A program made the position numbers and the translations under genes. Positions 44,380-54,935 of a stretch of 64,000 nt of DNA are shown piece after piece. The notes under the pieces are model-generated. The model worked only from the letters and a program-made list of their open reading frames with translations. It was not told the DNA's origin and ran no database searches. This DNA is from Agelas oroides. Taxonomy: Eukaryota > Porifera > Demospongiae > Agelasida > Agelasidae. The DNA lies in the NCBI GenBank assembly GCA_949130485.1, contig OX422190.1, positions 10,111,840 through 10,175,839 on the forward strand. The letters are read 5' to 3'. The first letter of the stretch is position 1, and each line of letters opens with the position of its first letter.

Positions 44380-45832
44380 GTATCGAAGTCCAAAAAGCCC
44401 AGAATTTTTTGCGACAGAAATTTCTGAAAGAATTGCTTCCCAAAAGAAAACTGTGGTTTGGTGCTCCTGAACTACCAAAATTTGATCGAAGGTTTGGAAT
44501 TATTCAAAATGCTCCTCTCTTGTCTGAACTAGACTATACTTCCTGCTATGAAATGATGGACCAGTTTCCCTCAGAGATCCAGGAGCTATCTATGAAGTCC
44601 ATGTTGAACAAGATAACACTAAGAGAAAGTCGTGTTTTCATGTTCAAAGGGCCCCCAGGGTGCGGTAAATCAGAACTGATTTCTAGAGTATGCAGTTACT
44701 GGGCGAAACATTATGCACTGAGACAGTTTTCCCTGGTGCTGTATGTTAACATCTGGGATCTTCACCAAGGTTGTTCTTTGCAGGACTTGATTGACAAACA
44801 GTTCAAAGGCAGCACTGTTTCCAGTGAAAAGATTTGTCGCTGGATTGAAGAAGAGAAAGGAAATGGAATTCTGCTTATACTTGATGGATTTTGCCATAAG
44901 TACCTACTTCATTCACCTCTGCAAAAAGGGGAAATATTTCCTCATATTCTCTCTGGTTTCTTAAATTCTACAGTAGTCATTTCTACCACCTGTTCAGACT
45001 TTGTTAAACCCTGTTGTGAGAACTTCTCCCAGTTTGAGATTCTTGGACTGTCCAATGAGCAAGTTGGAAACCAAGTCATTCAGCACTTTGCCAGTGAGAG
45101 AGCATTCAATTTCTTAAGCTACCTTGCTGAAAACCCAGAAATGCAATCGCTTGTTTCCTCACCTAGTTACCTTATTGGAGCTTTGTACATTTTTGCTCAT
45201 ATTTCATATGATGATCTTCCTATGACATGGACCCAACTGTATACATCACTGGTAGTGTTGGTCAATGAATGGCATGAGGGAAAGCTCAGCACAGACGTGG
45301 CTACTGATTCACTGCAGTCTCGCTTCGAGAATATTTTACAAAAAAATAGCAGGAAAGCCATTGAGGACTCAGGAGCCTTGCTTGCAACAATTTCCAAACC
45401 ACTTGTTCATAATGCTGAAAAGAGTGATTACAAACTACCAGATCACAACTCTGCTGTGCCATATCTTGAGTACTTTTTGTTTTACTTGGAAAATCGCTTC
45501 AATTTTGACTGCAAGAAGCTAGACAATGCATTGAAGGATAAAGATGCATTTGCATACCTCTGGTACAAAAGGAATATTTTAAAGATGATATTTGGAAGTG
45601 GATTTGTGACAGATGAATGGGAAGTCCTTTCTTCCCTAACAGCTAAAGTTGGCAGGACAGTTGTTACCACATGTGACATTCGCAGTATTCTTCACTGTCT
45701 TCCATACATGAGAGATTCCCATACAGTGGTATTAGACAAGTGCTTCTTGGGAAAACAAGCTGTGAGAGAGTTCTCGAGATTCCTTGCTGCAGACTCTTGG
45801 ACTAATGATTATAGTGGAATTACACATCTCTG
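44380..45832 (+). CDS. NACHT domain exon
   Basis: 1453 nt, phase 1 in and phase 2 out, about 484 residues. VFMFKGPPGCGKSELISRV at 44631-44687 contains the Walker A loop (GPPGCGKS, 44649-44672). GILLILDGFCHK (44865-44900) is the Walker B strand. STVVISTTCSD is at the sensor-1 position, followed by FEILGLSNEQV and the helical winged-helix part ending YSGITHL. NACHT NTPases switch and oligomerise NLR receptors. The acidic pair normally following LDG in NACHT (LDGLDE) is missing here, and the usual SRP after sensor 1 is STT, so hydrolysis may be weakened. Confidence 0.9.
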
Positions 45833-46162
45833 GTAAGCTCTCAGTGTTATCCTACCTTCGTTGTCTGACCCTTGCTGAGATTAATAATAACACTTTGTAC
45901 TATAGGTTATGGTAAACTTGTAGGTGAAAATAGCAGTAGTCACAGATAATTGTATTCTTGAGACTTGTTCGGGCTTGCCCCACAATGCATGCTGAGACTA
46001 AGACTAGCCACAGTTAAAGGCCACTCCTGATGCTGTACATTATGGCCACTAGTAGTGGAGGGTAGTATTTGTGAGTACTTCTGCAGTGATATCCAAGTGT
46101 ACAAGAACTATGCTATGTTCTCCCCTCCAGTACTGTGTAGTTTATTTTTATAATCATTTCAG
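45833..46162. other. Intron, nothing recognised
   Basis: 330 bp joining the NACHT exon to the first LRR exon. No repeats seen. Confidence 0.6.
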
Positions 46163-46240
46163 TTTGACTGGAATATCAAATGAAGCGGTCAGTATAATAG
46201 CTGTGGCCTTGAAGGCTAACCATTCACTACAAACACTGAA
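46163..46240 (+). CDS. LRR exon (first after NACHT)
   Basis: 78 nt, phase 2/2, CATTTCAG acceptor and GTGAGT donor. Reads LTGISNEAVSIIAVAL then KANHSLQTL. Two residues shorter than the standard cassette. The phase 2 entry matches the NACHT exon's donor. Confidence 0.8.
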
Positions 46241-46522
46241 GTGAGTTGACATCAGTTGGTATTTATGTGCTTTGTATGGTGCATTGAGAATAAAACTGGA
46301 TATTGTTCTGGGATTGTTAGTTGCAGAGTTTCCTCATACACATCTCATAGCCAAAGTTTCTAATTTCACATAATGCTTAACATTGACAAGTCAGACTCAT
46401 TAAGTTTGATTGTGTAGTGGAAGTGACCTTGTTCCCAGAATGTTTCCACTGCCCATTGTCACTATCAAATGAGAAGTTTGTTTGTCAGCACTAATTGCAT
46501 CCTTGTTATGTTTGTTTGATAG

Positions 46523-46600
46523 TTTGGCTGGAATATCAGATAAAGCAGTCAATGCGATAGCCATGGCCTTGAAAACTAACCATTCACTGCAGAAACTGAA
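46523..46600 (+). CDS. LRR exon
   Basis: 78 nt, phase 2/2. Reads LAGISDKAVNAIAMAL then KTNHSLQKL. A duplicate of the preceding exon type. Confidence 0.8.
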
Positions 46601-46682
46601 GTGAGTTAATTATGTGCTTTGCATATATGTATGGTGCATGGCTTGACATGGTTTGATTTGGATCTAACTCTATCTCGGCAGG

Positions 46683-46770
46683 AAATGCTTAATTTGTGTA
46701 CACAACCTACTGTATGGCTTTCAAGGTGCTTAATTTGTGTACACAACCTACTGTATGGCTTTCCAGGTGT
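46683..46770. repeat. Tandem duplication, 43-44 bp
   Basis: TGCTTAATTTGTGTACACAA through TGGCTTTC occurs twice in a row. Confidence 0.8.
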
Positions 46771-47393
46771 CTAACTGCAACTTAGACTCCCTAAGGTGTC
46801 TAAGCTAGTCTGCTCACCGAAAGCAGCAGGTAGCAGAGATGCTTCTACTACAGCCTTTTCTGTTATAGTGATGATTGCGTCTGACACAGTTAAATAGGTG
46901 CATAACTACCATGCATGATGACTTATGAAGGTAGGACGATGTACGAGACCAGGCTGCGTACTCACAAAACTTTTGTGCTAGCCTCATGACAGTGTGTCAT
47001 GTCACGTACCTCCGTAGCAGTATGCTCCTTACTCAGACTCGCCTGACAATGGTGAAGCAACTATGATCCTCACTAGCCACTGCTCCAGCTGTACACTACC
47101 GCTTACTCACTACACACTGTCACAACTGGCTTGCCGGTGCTACAATGGCTATTTATACTACAAATGGCATGTTCAGTGATTCAACACTTTTTTGGTGGTA
47201 GAATGCACAAAATTAGTACAAATTTTAATTAGCACATGGTCAAAAACAACCACAGTAACCGCACCATCACGGTCTACGTGCTTAGTCTCAATTGTGTTAC
47301 TAACCTACATTTGAAGTGAGTTGTAAACTGAGTGTCTTACTATCCCATTCACAAGTTGCACTAATTCTGGAGTACATGTACTCCTCTTCACAG
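46771..47393. other. Intron; fragment of LRR exon end
   Basis: CATTTGAAGTGAGTTGTAAA at about 47308 resembles the last bases and donor of a type A LRR exon without its body. No other feature. Confidence 0.4.
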
Positions 47394-48180
47394 TCTTGAA
47401 GAGAATAGAATATATGTGGCAGTCCCGTGTAGAAATCGAAGGTTATTCCATCGTGTATTTCGACCGGATTGCTGTGTTTGAAGCGCCGTATCGCTGAACT
47501 TCCGTTAAGGGCAGGGTTCATATGTGCTTCGTAGATGCATGAGTATGTAATGAGAAGGCAGCGATGTGATCGAAATACGCGACGGAATAACCCCTACGGA
47601 ACGGGATTGGAAACATTGTGATTGGGACACACGTGCGTTTCACACAAAATGTAGCGGGAATGGCTGTAAAATAGGCTAAGTAGTCCCACAAACAACAGTA
47701 GTCCACAAGGCACATTTGAAGGAAGAAGACTTTATACTTTAGCACTATCGCGAATCGGTCATAGTCTAATTATTTGACCAAAGAGCTATAATTCTATGCA
47801 CACAATGCTTTTCTCATATTTATAGTGCTACAGTTGCACAAAGGTATTTCAGTGCTTTTATTATGCTGTCTGAGCCCCACCCCACCTAAATCGGCGCTAT
47901 TTTACTATTGCTACAGGTTTTAGAATGGGTAATTGTCAATAAAAGTATCTAAAAATACAGCAAAAAGCAAATCTAACATTAAAACATCGCTGATAAACAC
48001 TGCCTGTCTCTTGTCTTCTTTGCCTCAAGCGCAACACAAAGTGCATGCAGTCATTACTATATGGTAGTATGGAATCACGTGGGCTGTTTCCAATCCCATT
48101 CTGTAGATATATATTATCTGTTCTGGAGCCGCTGCACTAGCTGATTCTCTGAGATTGAACCAGAGCTTGAAAACACTGAA
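47394..48180 (+). pseudogene. LRR exon split by an insertion
   Basis: The 5' part (TCTTGAAGAGAATAGAATAT, LEENRI) is at 47394-47414. The 3' part (TCTGGAGCCGCTGCACTAGC ... AACACTGAA) is at about 48117-48180. About 700 bp of unrelated sequence separates them. The original donor has become GTAATT. The exon cannot be spliced as a normal LRR. Confidence 0.8.
47415..48116. mobile_element. Insertion of about 700 bp in the LRR exon
   Basis: Contains one inverted pair (CGGAACGGGATTGGAAAC near 47597; GTTTCCAATCCCATTCTG near 48086) and a second (AATCGAAGGTTATTCCATCG near 47433 with GATCGAAATACGCGACGGAA). Termini are not clearly inverted. Class unknown. TATA repeats at both junctions obscure any target duplication. 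Confidence 0.6.
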
Positions 48181-48494
48181 GTAATTTATTATCCCACACA
48201 GATCAGTAAAAAGCAAAGTATAAGCTCATGTGTTATTCCAAATGTAGTCGTAGACCCATGTTTGGTTGCTATGGCAACAACAATGCTAATTGACTAGCCA
48301 CCAGACTGAGATCTTTGTGTGGGAGAATCTGATGTACAAGATTTGAGTTTTGGCCACATGAATTTTTGCAATTTCCAACTGAAGCCCATATACATTATTA
48401 TATTGGTATCATTAGTGTCTCTGGTGGTGATCATTGTCAAAGCATAAATGTTTAATGCAGTTGTGTGTTCATTTCTGATTATACCCCACTGCAG
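48181..48494. other. Intron of the duplicated-array type
   Basis: Shares blocks such as GGTTGCTATGGCAACAACAA and GACTAGCCACCA with the introns at 2.6, 3.2 and 11.4 kb. No exon. Confidence 0.5.
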
Positions 48495-48578
48495 CATCAG
48501 ATCCAGTGATCTGACTGCCACTGGAGTCATAGCTCTTGCCAGAGCACTGGAAGATAACAAGTCACTGGAAGAACTGAA
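48495..48578 (+). CDS. LRR exon, type A
   Basis: 84 nt, phase 2/2, CTGCAG acceptor and GTGAGT donor. Reads IRSSDLTATGVIALARAL. Confidence 0.78.
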
Positions 48579-49062
48579 GTGAGTTGGAAACTGATTGATG
48601 CTCTAAGAGGACTGTAGATACTGTACATTCAGGCTCTTTCTCTTTACCAGGGTAAGTTGTACAAGGACAAAGTATGGCTACATAGAGAAAAGTGATGGTT
48701 GGATGCTGGATGTTTTTATAGAAGGAATACTGTAATAATTTGTGTCTGTTTCAGTTTCCTTATAATCTCCACTTCATCCCTGTACATAGTAACAGTAACC
48801 GATGGGTATTATTTTCTATATACTGACAGGAGGTGGTAGATTTGTATACCACAGGGAGTTCTAAGTTTCTATATGCTATCTTGTTTACAGTGTGACCATC
48901 TTGTATGTTTACTAATAACAACAAGGACCAATCAGGTTGGAGAATATAACACAATGCATGTTAGTCTGGGATTTATTGTTTACAGTAACCACCCTTGTCC
49001 TTGGGCTCTGCCCTCGGAGTCAGGTGACCATATATTCCAGGCTATGCATTTATCTTATCTAG
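48579..49062. other. Intron, nothing recognised
   Basis: No repeat or exon seen. Confidence 0.5.
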
Positions 49063-49158
49063 TCTCGATTGGGCTAATTACCAGTGGACTAGAATTGGAG
49101 ATGAGGGAGCCTCTGCACTGGCTGATGTGAGAATGATCAAGAACATCAAAACATTGAA
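49063..49158 (+). CDS. LRR exon, long variant
   Basis: 96 nt, phase 2/2. Reads LDWANYQWTRIGDEGASALA then DVRMIKNIKTL. It carries four extra residues (YQWT region) before the IGDEGA core, as the exon at 57292 does. ATCTAG acceptor and GTAAGG donor. Open, but divergent from the consensus. Confidence 0.6.
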
Positions 49159-49852
49159 GTAAGGAACTTTTAGGCTCCACATGACCATGGAAATAGTTAT
49201 TTCCCGCATGTGTGTGTGATGGTGGTGGTGGGGACAGTGGGGGGTGGAGTATGGCAGTTTCTGCCCACGTTTGTATAGGTACTCATCTGAGGGTAGGAGT
49301 AAGCACATCATTTCTCAATATCATTTCAAAAAACCTTCCCTGAATGTGAGGGCTTCCTGTGCCAAGCTTAAGTCTTCTCCATGTACCAAGGCTTACATAT
49401 CTTTGTCTTCTCTCCTGCCTTTACTGTGGATGGAATTGGGCCACCTGTGCCATAACTGTGCATGTATTGCCTTTTCTTTCTCTATCCAACCAACATCTCT
49501 TTACTTTTTGCTGAGTAGTGACCTCTGACTTTTGGGTGAAGTCCTGAGAATCATTAACTAGACTTGTGTATGCATTGTGTATCTCTGGCTATGATGTTGA
49601 AGTTGAACAAAAATGTAGCCAAATCTAAGAATTGGGCTGCTCTTTGCCTCTATTAAGTTTAAAATAAAGTACTGACTTCATTGCTTATTTCATGTGTAGA
49701 TGTTAAATTGCACTTTTATCAAACTGGCCGTACTGACACACAAATAAACCAACCAATTACATAACCTTGCTGTTCACATGGTAAATATTACACACTTGTG
49801 AATTTCTTGATGTCAAGTATCAGCACACAAGTGTGTTTATACCCCACTGCAG
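49159..49852. other. Intron, nothing recognised
   Basis: No exon or repeat family identified. Confidence 0.5.
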
Positions 49853-49936
49853 CCTCAGAGCCAATGGTCTGACTGACACTGGAGCCATAGCTCTGGCCGG
49901 GGCATTGCAACATAACAAGTCACTGGAAGAACTGAA
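49853..49936 (+). CDS. LRR exon, type A
   Basis: 84 nt, phase 2/2. Reads LRANGLTDTGAIALAGAL. Confidence 0.8.
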
Positions 49937-50014
49937 GTGAGTTGTGTACTGAGTGTCTTACTATCCCACTCATTAGTTTCACTAATTATGGAGTTCATGT
50001 ACTCTCTTCCACAG

Positions 50015-50098
50015 TCTTGGAGAGAATACAATTGGAGAGTCTGGAGCCTCTGCACTGGCTGATGCTCTGAGAGTGAACCAGAGCTTGAAAACACTGAA
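50015..50098 (+). CDS. LRR exon, type B
   Basis: 84 nt, phase 2/2. Reads LGENTIGESGASALADAL. The donor is GTAGGT, weaker than in its relatives. Confidence 0.75.
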
Positions 50099-50795
50099 GT
50101 AGGTGACTATCCTGATTCCATACTGATCTAATCTCTTTCTCCTGTGCATACGTTTTCTTACCTATACTGTTAGTCGGACTCACTGCCCTATTTCACCACT
50201 TGCACTAATTATGAGGTACTTTCTTCCCCATGACATTGTGAACTTTCTGGTGAGTGTTGTGTTGAGCGAGTACTAGCGCTTTCTTGAATAGTAGCTACCT
50301 ATGGCTCCCATTGAAACTGTAGGCAAACTCCTTGTGAACCGGTTAAGTTCGAGACCACCGCTGTCGAGCCAAATGCTTTCTATCCGAAGCTATGTCTTCA
50401 GAGTGCAGTCATTGTCATACAACCACTAACGAGCTTAGCGCTTTGCATACGGAAACTGTATGAGAGCTGGTGGCTATATTTGTAGCGCTTCATGGTATTA
50501 AACTGCAATTGCAGTTACTATCTCTATACTATCTATGGATATCACAGGTGGTAGAAGTTCAATTTACAGGTGGTATAAGTGATTTATACTACCTGCAATG
50601 ACCAATCAGATTGCAGTATTTCATTTAGCTATAGTATAAGTACTTGTATACATGAAAACCACACAGATAATTTTTTTTTCTCATGCATTCACATACTCCC
50701 TCTTCCACTGACTTCTAGTGGTTACATTAGCCTGTGTTAAGTCAGACTCAGTATTTTCACTACTTGCACTACTTCTGGAGTGCTCTCTTCTGTAG

Positions 50796-50879
50796 TCTTG
50801 AACAAAATTATATCGGATCTGAGGGAGCTTCTGAGCTGGCTGATGCTCTGAGAATGAACCAGAGCTTAAAAATACTGAG
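50796..50879 (+). CDS. LRR exon, type B (array unit 1)
   Basis: 84 nt, phase 2/2, CTGTAG acceptor and GTAAGT donor. Reads LEQNYIGSEGASELADAL. Confidence 0.8.
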
Positions 50880-51021
50880 GTAAGTACTAAGTAGCTACCC
50901 TGGCTCGATACTGATCTAATCTATTTCTCCTGTGCATACGTTTTCTTACCTATACTGTTAGTCGGACTCACTGTCCCATTTCACCACTTGCACTAATATT
51001 ATGAAGTACTTTCTTCCACAG

Positions 51022-51105
51022 TCTTAGAGGAAATAATATTGCAGGTTTTGGAGCCACAGTTCTGGCCAGAGCACTGCAGCATAACAAGTCACTGGAAGAA
51101 TTGAA
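51022..51105 (+). CDS. LRR exon, type A-like (array unit 1)
   Basis: 84 nt, phase 2/2, CCACAG acceptor and GTGAGT donor. Reads LRGNNIAGFGATVLARAL. Confidence 0.8.
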
Positions 51106-51239
51106 GTGAGTAGTAAAGTGACTCTATCAGGAAATGCAAAGGTTAAACAATAAGTACTTGCATACATGAAAACCACACAGATAATTTTTTTTTAATATCC
51201 AGTTGATATTTCTACAACAGTATTTTCCTATTCCTGTGC

Positions 51240-51495
51240 CATGCAATATCACACGATATTGCACGGCCGGAACTACGCAGTATCCTAGCAACCACGATGT
51301 GCTTTAATTAGAACCGATGCTTTCGAACAGCGAGTTACTCGGTACTTTGTGTGAGAAGAGACACGACGCTGTTGTGGTAATGGATAATAAGCATTTTATT
51401 ACACTCGTTAGCGTGCATTTTGGCTCGTGAAAATACCACGCCCACTCGTGCAATAACTCGTGATATTGCACGCTAACTCGTGTAATAAGGTATAT
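51240..51495. repeat. TATTGCACG inverted-repeat block, copy 1
   Basis: TGCAATATCACACGATATTG.. and ..CGTGATATTGCACGCTAACT are inverted relatives around GTGCTTTAATTAGAACCGAT. Copies at about 52030-52285 and 52815-53045. It probably represents a transposon that was carried along in the tandem units. Confidence 0.65.
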
Positions 51496-51614
51496 TTCCT
51501 CATGCATTCACATACTCCCTCTTCCACTGACTCCTAGTGGTTACATTAGCCTGTGTTAAGTCAGACTCAGTATTTTCACTACTTGCACTACTTCTGGAGT
51601 GCTCTCTTCTGTAG

Positions 51615-51698
51615 TCTTGAACAAAATTATATCGGATCTGAGGGAGCTTCTGAGCTGGCTGATGCTCTGAGAATGAACCAGAGCTTAAAAATACTGAG
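51615..51698 (+). CDS. LRR exon, type B (array unit 2)
   Basis: 84 nt, phase 2/2. Same 28-residue cassette as unit 1 (LEQNYIGSEGASELADAL). Confidence 0.8.
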
Positions 51699-51812
51699 GT
51701 AAGTACTAAGTAGCTACCCTGGCTCGATACTGATCTAATCTATTTCTCCTGTGCATACGTTTTCTTACCTATACTGTTAGTCGGACTCACTGTCCTATTT
51801 CACCACTTGCAG

Positions 51813-51896
51813 TCTTAGAGGAAATAATATTGCAGGTTTTGGAGCCACAGTTCTGGCCAGAGCACTGCAGCATAACAAGTCACTGGAAGAATTGAA
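51813..51896 (+). CDS. LRR exon, type A-like (array unit 2)
   Basis: 84 nt, phase 2/2. Reads LRGNNIAGFGATVLARAL. The intron before it is about 28 bp shorter than in units 1 and 3 (loss of ACTAATATTATGAAGTAC...), but CTTGCAG still makes an acceptor. Confidence 0.78.
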
Positions 51897-52029
51897 GTGA
51901 GTAGTAAAGTGACTCTATCAGGAAATGCAAAGGTTAAACAATAAGTACTTGCATACATGAAAACCACACAGATAATAATTTTTTTTTAATATCCAGTTGA
52001 TATTTCTGTAACAGTATTTTCCTATTCCC

Positions 52030-52285
52030 ATGATATTGCACGGGTGTTATTGCACGGCCGGAACTATGCAGTATCCTAGCAACCACGATGTGCTTTAATT
52101 AGAACCAATGCTTTCGAACAGCGAGTTACTTGGTACTTTGTGTGAGAAGAGACACGACGCTGTTGTGGTAATGGATAATAAGCATTTTATTACACTCGTT
52201 AGCGTGCATTTTGGCTCGTGAAAATACCACGCCCACTCGTGCAATAACTTCCGATATTGCACGCTAACTCGTGTAATAAGGTATA
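52030..52285. repeat. TATTGCACG inverted-repeat block, copy 2
   Basis: Near-identical to copy 1, with small changes in the hairpin stem (CTTCCGATATTGCACG). Confidence 0.65.
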
Positions 52286-52405
52286 TTTCCTCATGCATTC
52301 ACATACTCCCTCTTCCACTGACTCCTAGTGGTTACATTAGCCTGTGTTAAGTCAGACTCAGTATTTTCACTACTTGCACTACTTCTGGAGTGCTCTCTTC
52401 TGTAG

Positions 52406-52489
52406 TCTTGAACAAAATTATATCGGATCTGAGGGAGCTTCTGAGCTGGCTGATGCTCTGAGAATGAACCAGAGCTTAAAAATACTGAG
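52406..52489 (+). CDS. LRR exon, type B (array unit 3)
   Basis: 84 nt, phase 2/2. LEQNYIGSEGASELADAL. Confidence 0.8.
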
Positions 52490-52631
52490 GTAAGTACTAA
52501 GTAGCTACCCTGGCTCGATACTGATCTAATCTATTTCTCCTGTGCATATGTTTTCTTACCTATACTGTTAGTCGGACTCACTGTCCCATTTCACCACTTG
52601 CACTAATATTATGAAGTACTTTCTTCCACAG

Positions 52632-52715
52632 TCTTAGAGGAAATAATATTGCAGGTTTTGGAGCCACAGTTCTGGCCAGAGCACTGCAGCATAACAAGTC
52701 ACTGGAAGAATTGAA
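52632..52715 (+). CDS. LRR exon, type A-like (array unit 3)
   Basis: 84 nt, phase 2/2. LRGNNIAGFGATVLARAL. Confidence 0.8.
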
Positions 52716-52814
52716 GTGAGTAGTAAATTGAGTGTCTTTCTATCAGGAAATGCAAAGGTTGAACAATAAGTACTTTTATTATCCAGTCAATATTTCTACA
52801 ACAGTATTTTCCTA

Positions 52815-53045
52815 TTCCCGTGCCGTGCAATATCACACGATATTGCACGGGTGGTGTTATTGCACGGGCCGGAACTATGCGGTATCCTAGCAACCATGAT
52901 GTGCTTTAATTAGAACCGGTGCGTTCGAACAGCGAGTTACTTGGTTAATTGTGTGAGAAGAGACACGACGCTGTTGTGGTAATGGATAATAAACATTTTA
53001 TTACACTCGTTAGCGTGCATATCGCGGTTATTGCACACTAACATG
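52815..53045. repeat. TATTGCACG inverted-repeat block, copy 3
   Basis: Diverged copy with a shortened right arm (GCATATCGCGGTTATTGCAC). Confidence 0.6.
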
Positions 53046-53201
53046 GTATATGTATACATGAAAATCACACAGATAATTTTTTTTTCTCATGCATTCACAT
53101 ACTCCCTCCTCCACTGACTCCTAGTGGTTACATTAGCCTGTGTTAAGTCAGACTCAGTATTTTCACTACTTGCACTACTTCTGGAGTGCTCTCTTCTGTA
53201 G

Positions 53202-53285
53202 TCTTGAACAAAATTATATCGGATCTGAGGGAGCTTCTGAGCTGGCTGATGCTCTGAGAATGAACCAGAGCTTAAAAATACTGAG
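53202..53285 (+). CDS. LRR exon, type B (array unit 4)
   Basis: 84 nt, phase 2/2. LEQNYIGSEGASELADAL. Confidence 0.8.
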
Positions 53286-53418
53286 GTAAGTAGCTACCCT
53301 GGCTCCATACTGATCTAAACTATTTCTCCTATGCATACGTTTTCTTACCTATACTGTTAGTCGGACTCACTGTCCTATTTCACCACTTGCACTAATTATG
53401 AAGTACTTTCTTCCACAG

Positions 53419-53502
53419 TCTTAGGGGAAATAATATTGCAGGTTTTGGAGCCACAGTTCTGGCCGGGGCATTGCAACATAACAAGTCACTGGAAGAACTG
53501 AA
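53419..53502 (+). CDS. LRR exon, type A-like hybrid (array unit 4)
   Basis: 84 nt, phase 2/2. Starts LRGNNIAGFGATVL as in the array but ends AGALQHNKSLEEL with GGCCGGGGCATTGCAAC, identical to the 3' half of the exon at 49853. It appears to be a recombinant of the two exon lineages. Confidence 0.8.
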
Positions 53503-53580
53503 GTGAGTTGTGTACTGAGTGTCTTACTATCCCACTCACAAGTTTCACTAATTCTGGAGTACATGTACTCTCCTTCACAG

Positions 53581-53664
53581 TCTTGAAGAGAATAAAATTG
53601 GAGATTCAGGAGCCTCTGCACTGGCTGATGCTCTGAGAGTGAACCAGAACTTGAAAACACTGAA
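53581..53664 (+). CDS. LRR exon, type B
   Basis: 84 nt, phase 2/2. Reads LEENKIGDSGASALADAL. Confidence 0.8.
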
Positions 53665-53988
53665 GTAAGTTACATACCCCATTACTATCCAGACCTAAAA
53701 AAAGAACATACGACATACTTGGGAATTTTTTTTAGTCCAAATGTGGTATATATTTCATGTCCTGTTGCTAAGGCAATAGCAATTGATCTAGTCAACATAT
53801 TGCAATGCTTTGTATGGGAACCTAATGTATGTAGTATAAGTTTTGCATGGTCACATGATTTCCAGTTGAAGCCCACTCCAATATCATTGGCTCTTCAGGT
53901 AGTGAGAAGTTATTAGCAACAGAAATTGTAATTTGTGTAATATTGAACTAACTTAGGTGTTTTCAGGTCTGATTATACCCCACTGTAG

Positions 53989-54072
53989 CCTCAGAGATAA
54001 TGGTCTGACTGACACAGGAGCCAAGGCTCTAGGCAGAGCATTGCGTAAAAACAAGTCACTGAAAGGGCTGAA
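53989..54072 (+). CDS. LRR exon, type A
   Basis: 84 nt, phase 2/2, CTGTAG acceptor and GTGAGT donor. Reads LRDNGLTDTGAKALGRAL. Confidence 0.8.
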
Positions 54073-54267
54073 GTGAGTTGTACTCTGAATGTCTTGCTAT
54101 CAAAAAGTTTAATTATGAACTCCCATTATACCATTAGCTATGGTAGGTAATCATTATTCTCCCATGCTTAGTTCCTCCTACTCCACTGACCCTCAGTTGT
54201 GACATACATCACTGTCCCATTACTGTTTTCACTACTTGCACTAATTCTGGAGTTTTCTCTTCACAGT

Positions 54268-54310
54268 CTTTTGGGCATGGAGTATTTAGCTACATATATA
54301 GCTCTCTGAA
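54268..54310 (+). pseudogene. Degenerate LRR exon start
   Basis: CTTCACAG is followed by TCTTTTGGGCATGGAGTATT, then unrelated sequence with stops. Position and upstream intron match a type B exon whose body was lost. Confidence 0.5.
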
Positions 54311-54629
54311 AGCTACAAACAAAATACTTCTGTGCAAGGGATAGTGATCACTTTTGTGTTGGTGATCATCAAGTAGAACTCTTAGCTCTCTTGTAGGGTG
54401 TAGTTATGTGGCTATAGTACTTTCGTCAGTACTTCTCTCTCACTATGACTCTTCCTCCAAACTACAGAAAGGGACTCTTAGTCAGTCTTGTAGACTGTAG
54501 GTGTATTCAACCGATATTCATAGGTAGCTAGTGTTTTCGTCGGTACTTCTCTCTAACTATTATAAGCTGTTCTATACCAAACTACAGTAGAGGGATGCTC
54601 AGGTCAGTAAGTTTATTGAAGATCTACCA
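54311..54629. other. Intron; weak duplication
   Basis: TTTCGTCRGTACTTCTCTCT occurs twice (about 54422 and 54536). Nothing else recognised. Confidence 0.4.
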
Positions 54630-54935
54630 TACAGAGGGTCCCCATACTCTTGGAGAAATGGTCAGCCATACAGGGGATCCCCATATTCCTGTGATTATGG
54701 TCTGCCATACAGACGGTCCTCATCCTCCTGGGAAAAAAGTCAGCCATAAAGGGGGTCCCTATTTTCATAAAGGGATCCCCATATTCCCAGGAAAATGGGG
54801 ACCCCGGGTCCATATCCTCCCAGTAATATGGGTGCTTTCCTGGTTGGGGACCCAGATCCCCAGTTTCCTGGGAAAATGGGGACCCGGGGTCTCCATTTTA
54901 AGGGGGTCCCCATTTTCGCATGACACCAGACCATT
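54630..54935. repeat. Degenerate GGTCCCCAT repeat
   Basis: Many variants of GGGGTCCCCATTTTC / GGGATCCCCATATTCC and the reverse GGAAAATGGGGACCC. Self-complementary, low complexity. Long frames here come from the repeat. Confidence 0.75.

Larger units (their letters stand above)
50690..53500. repeat. 0.8-kb tandem array, four units of two LRR exons
   Basis: Units start near 50690, 51505, 52297 and 53093 with CATGCATTCACATACTCCCT. Each carries one type B exon (LEQNYIGSEGASELADAL) and one type A-like exon (LRGNNIAGFGATVL). Between them lies a TATTGCACG-rich inverted-repeat block in the first three units. Exon DNA is nearly identical across units, so duplication is recent. Confidence 0.9.
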
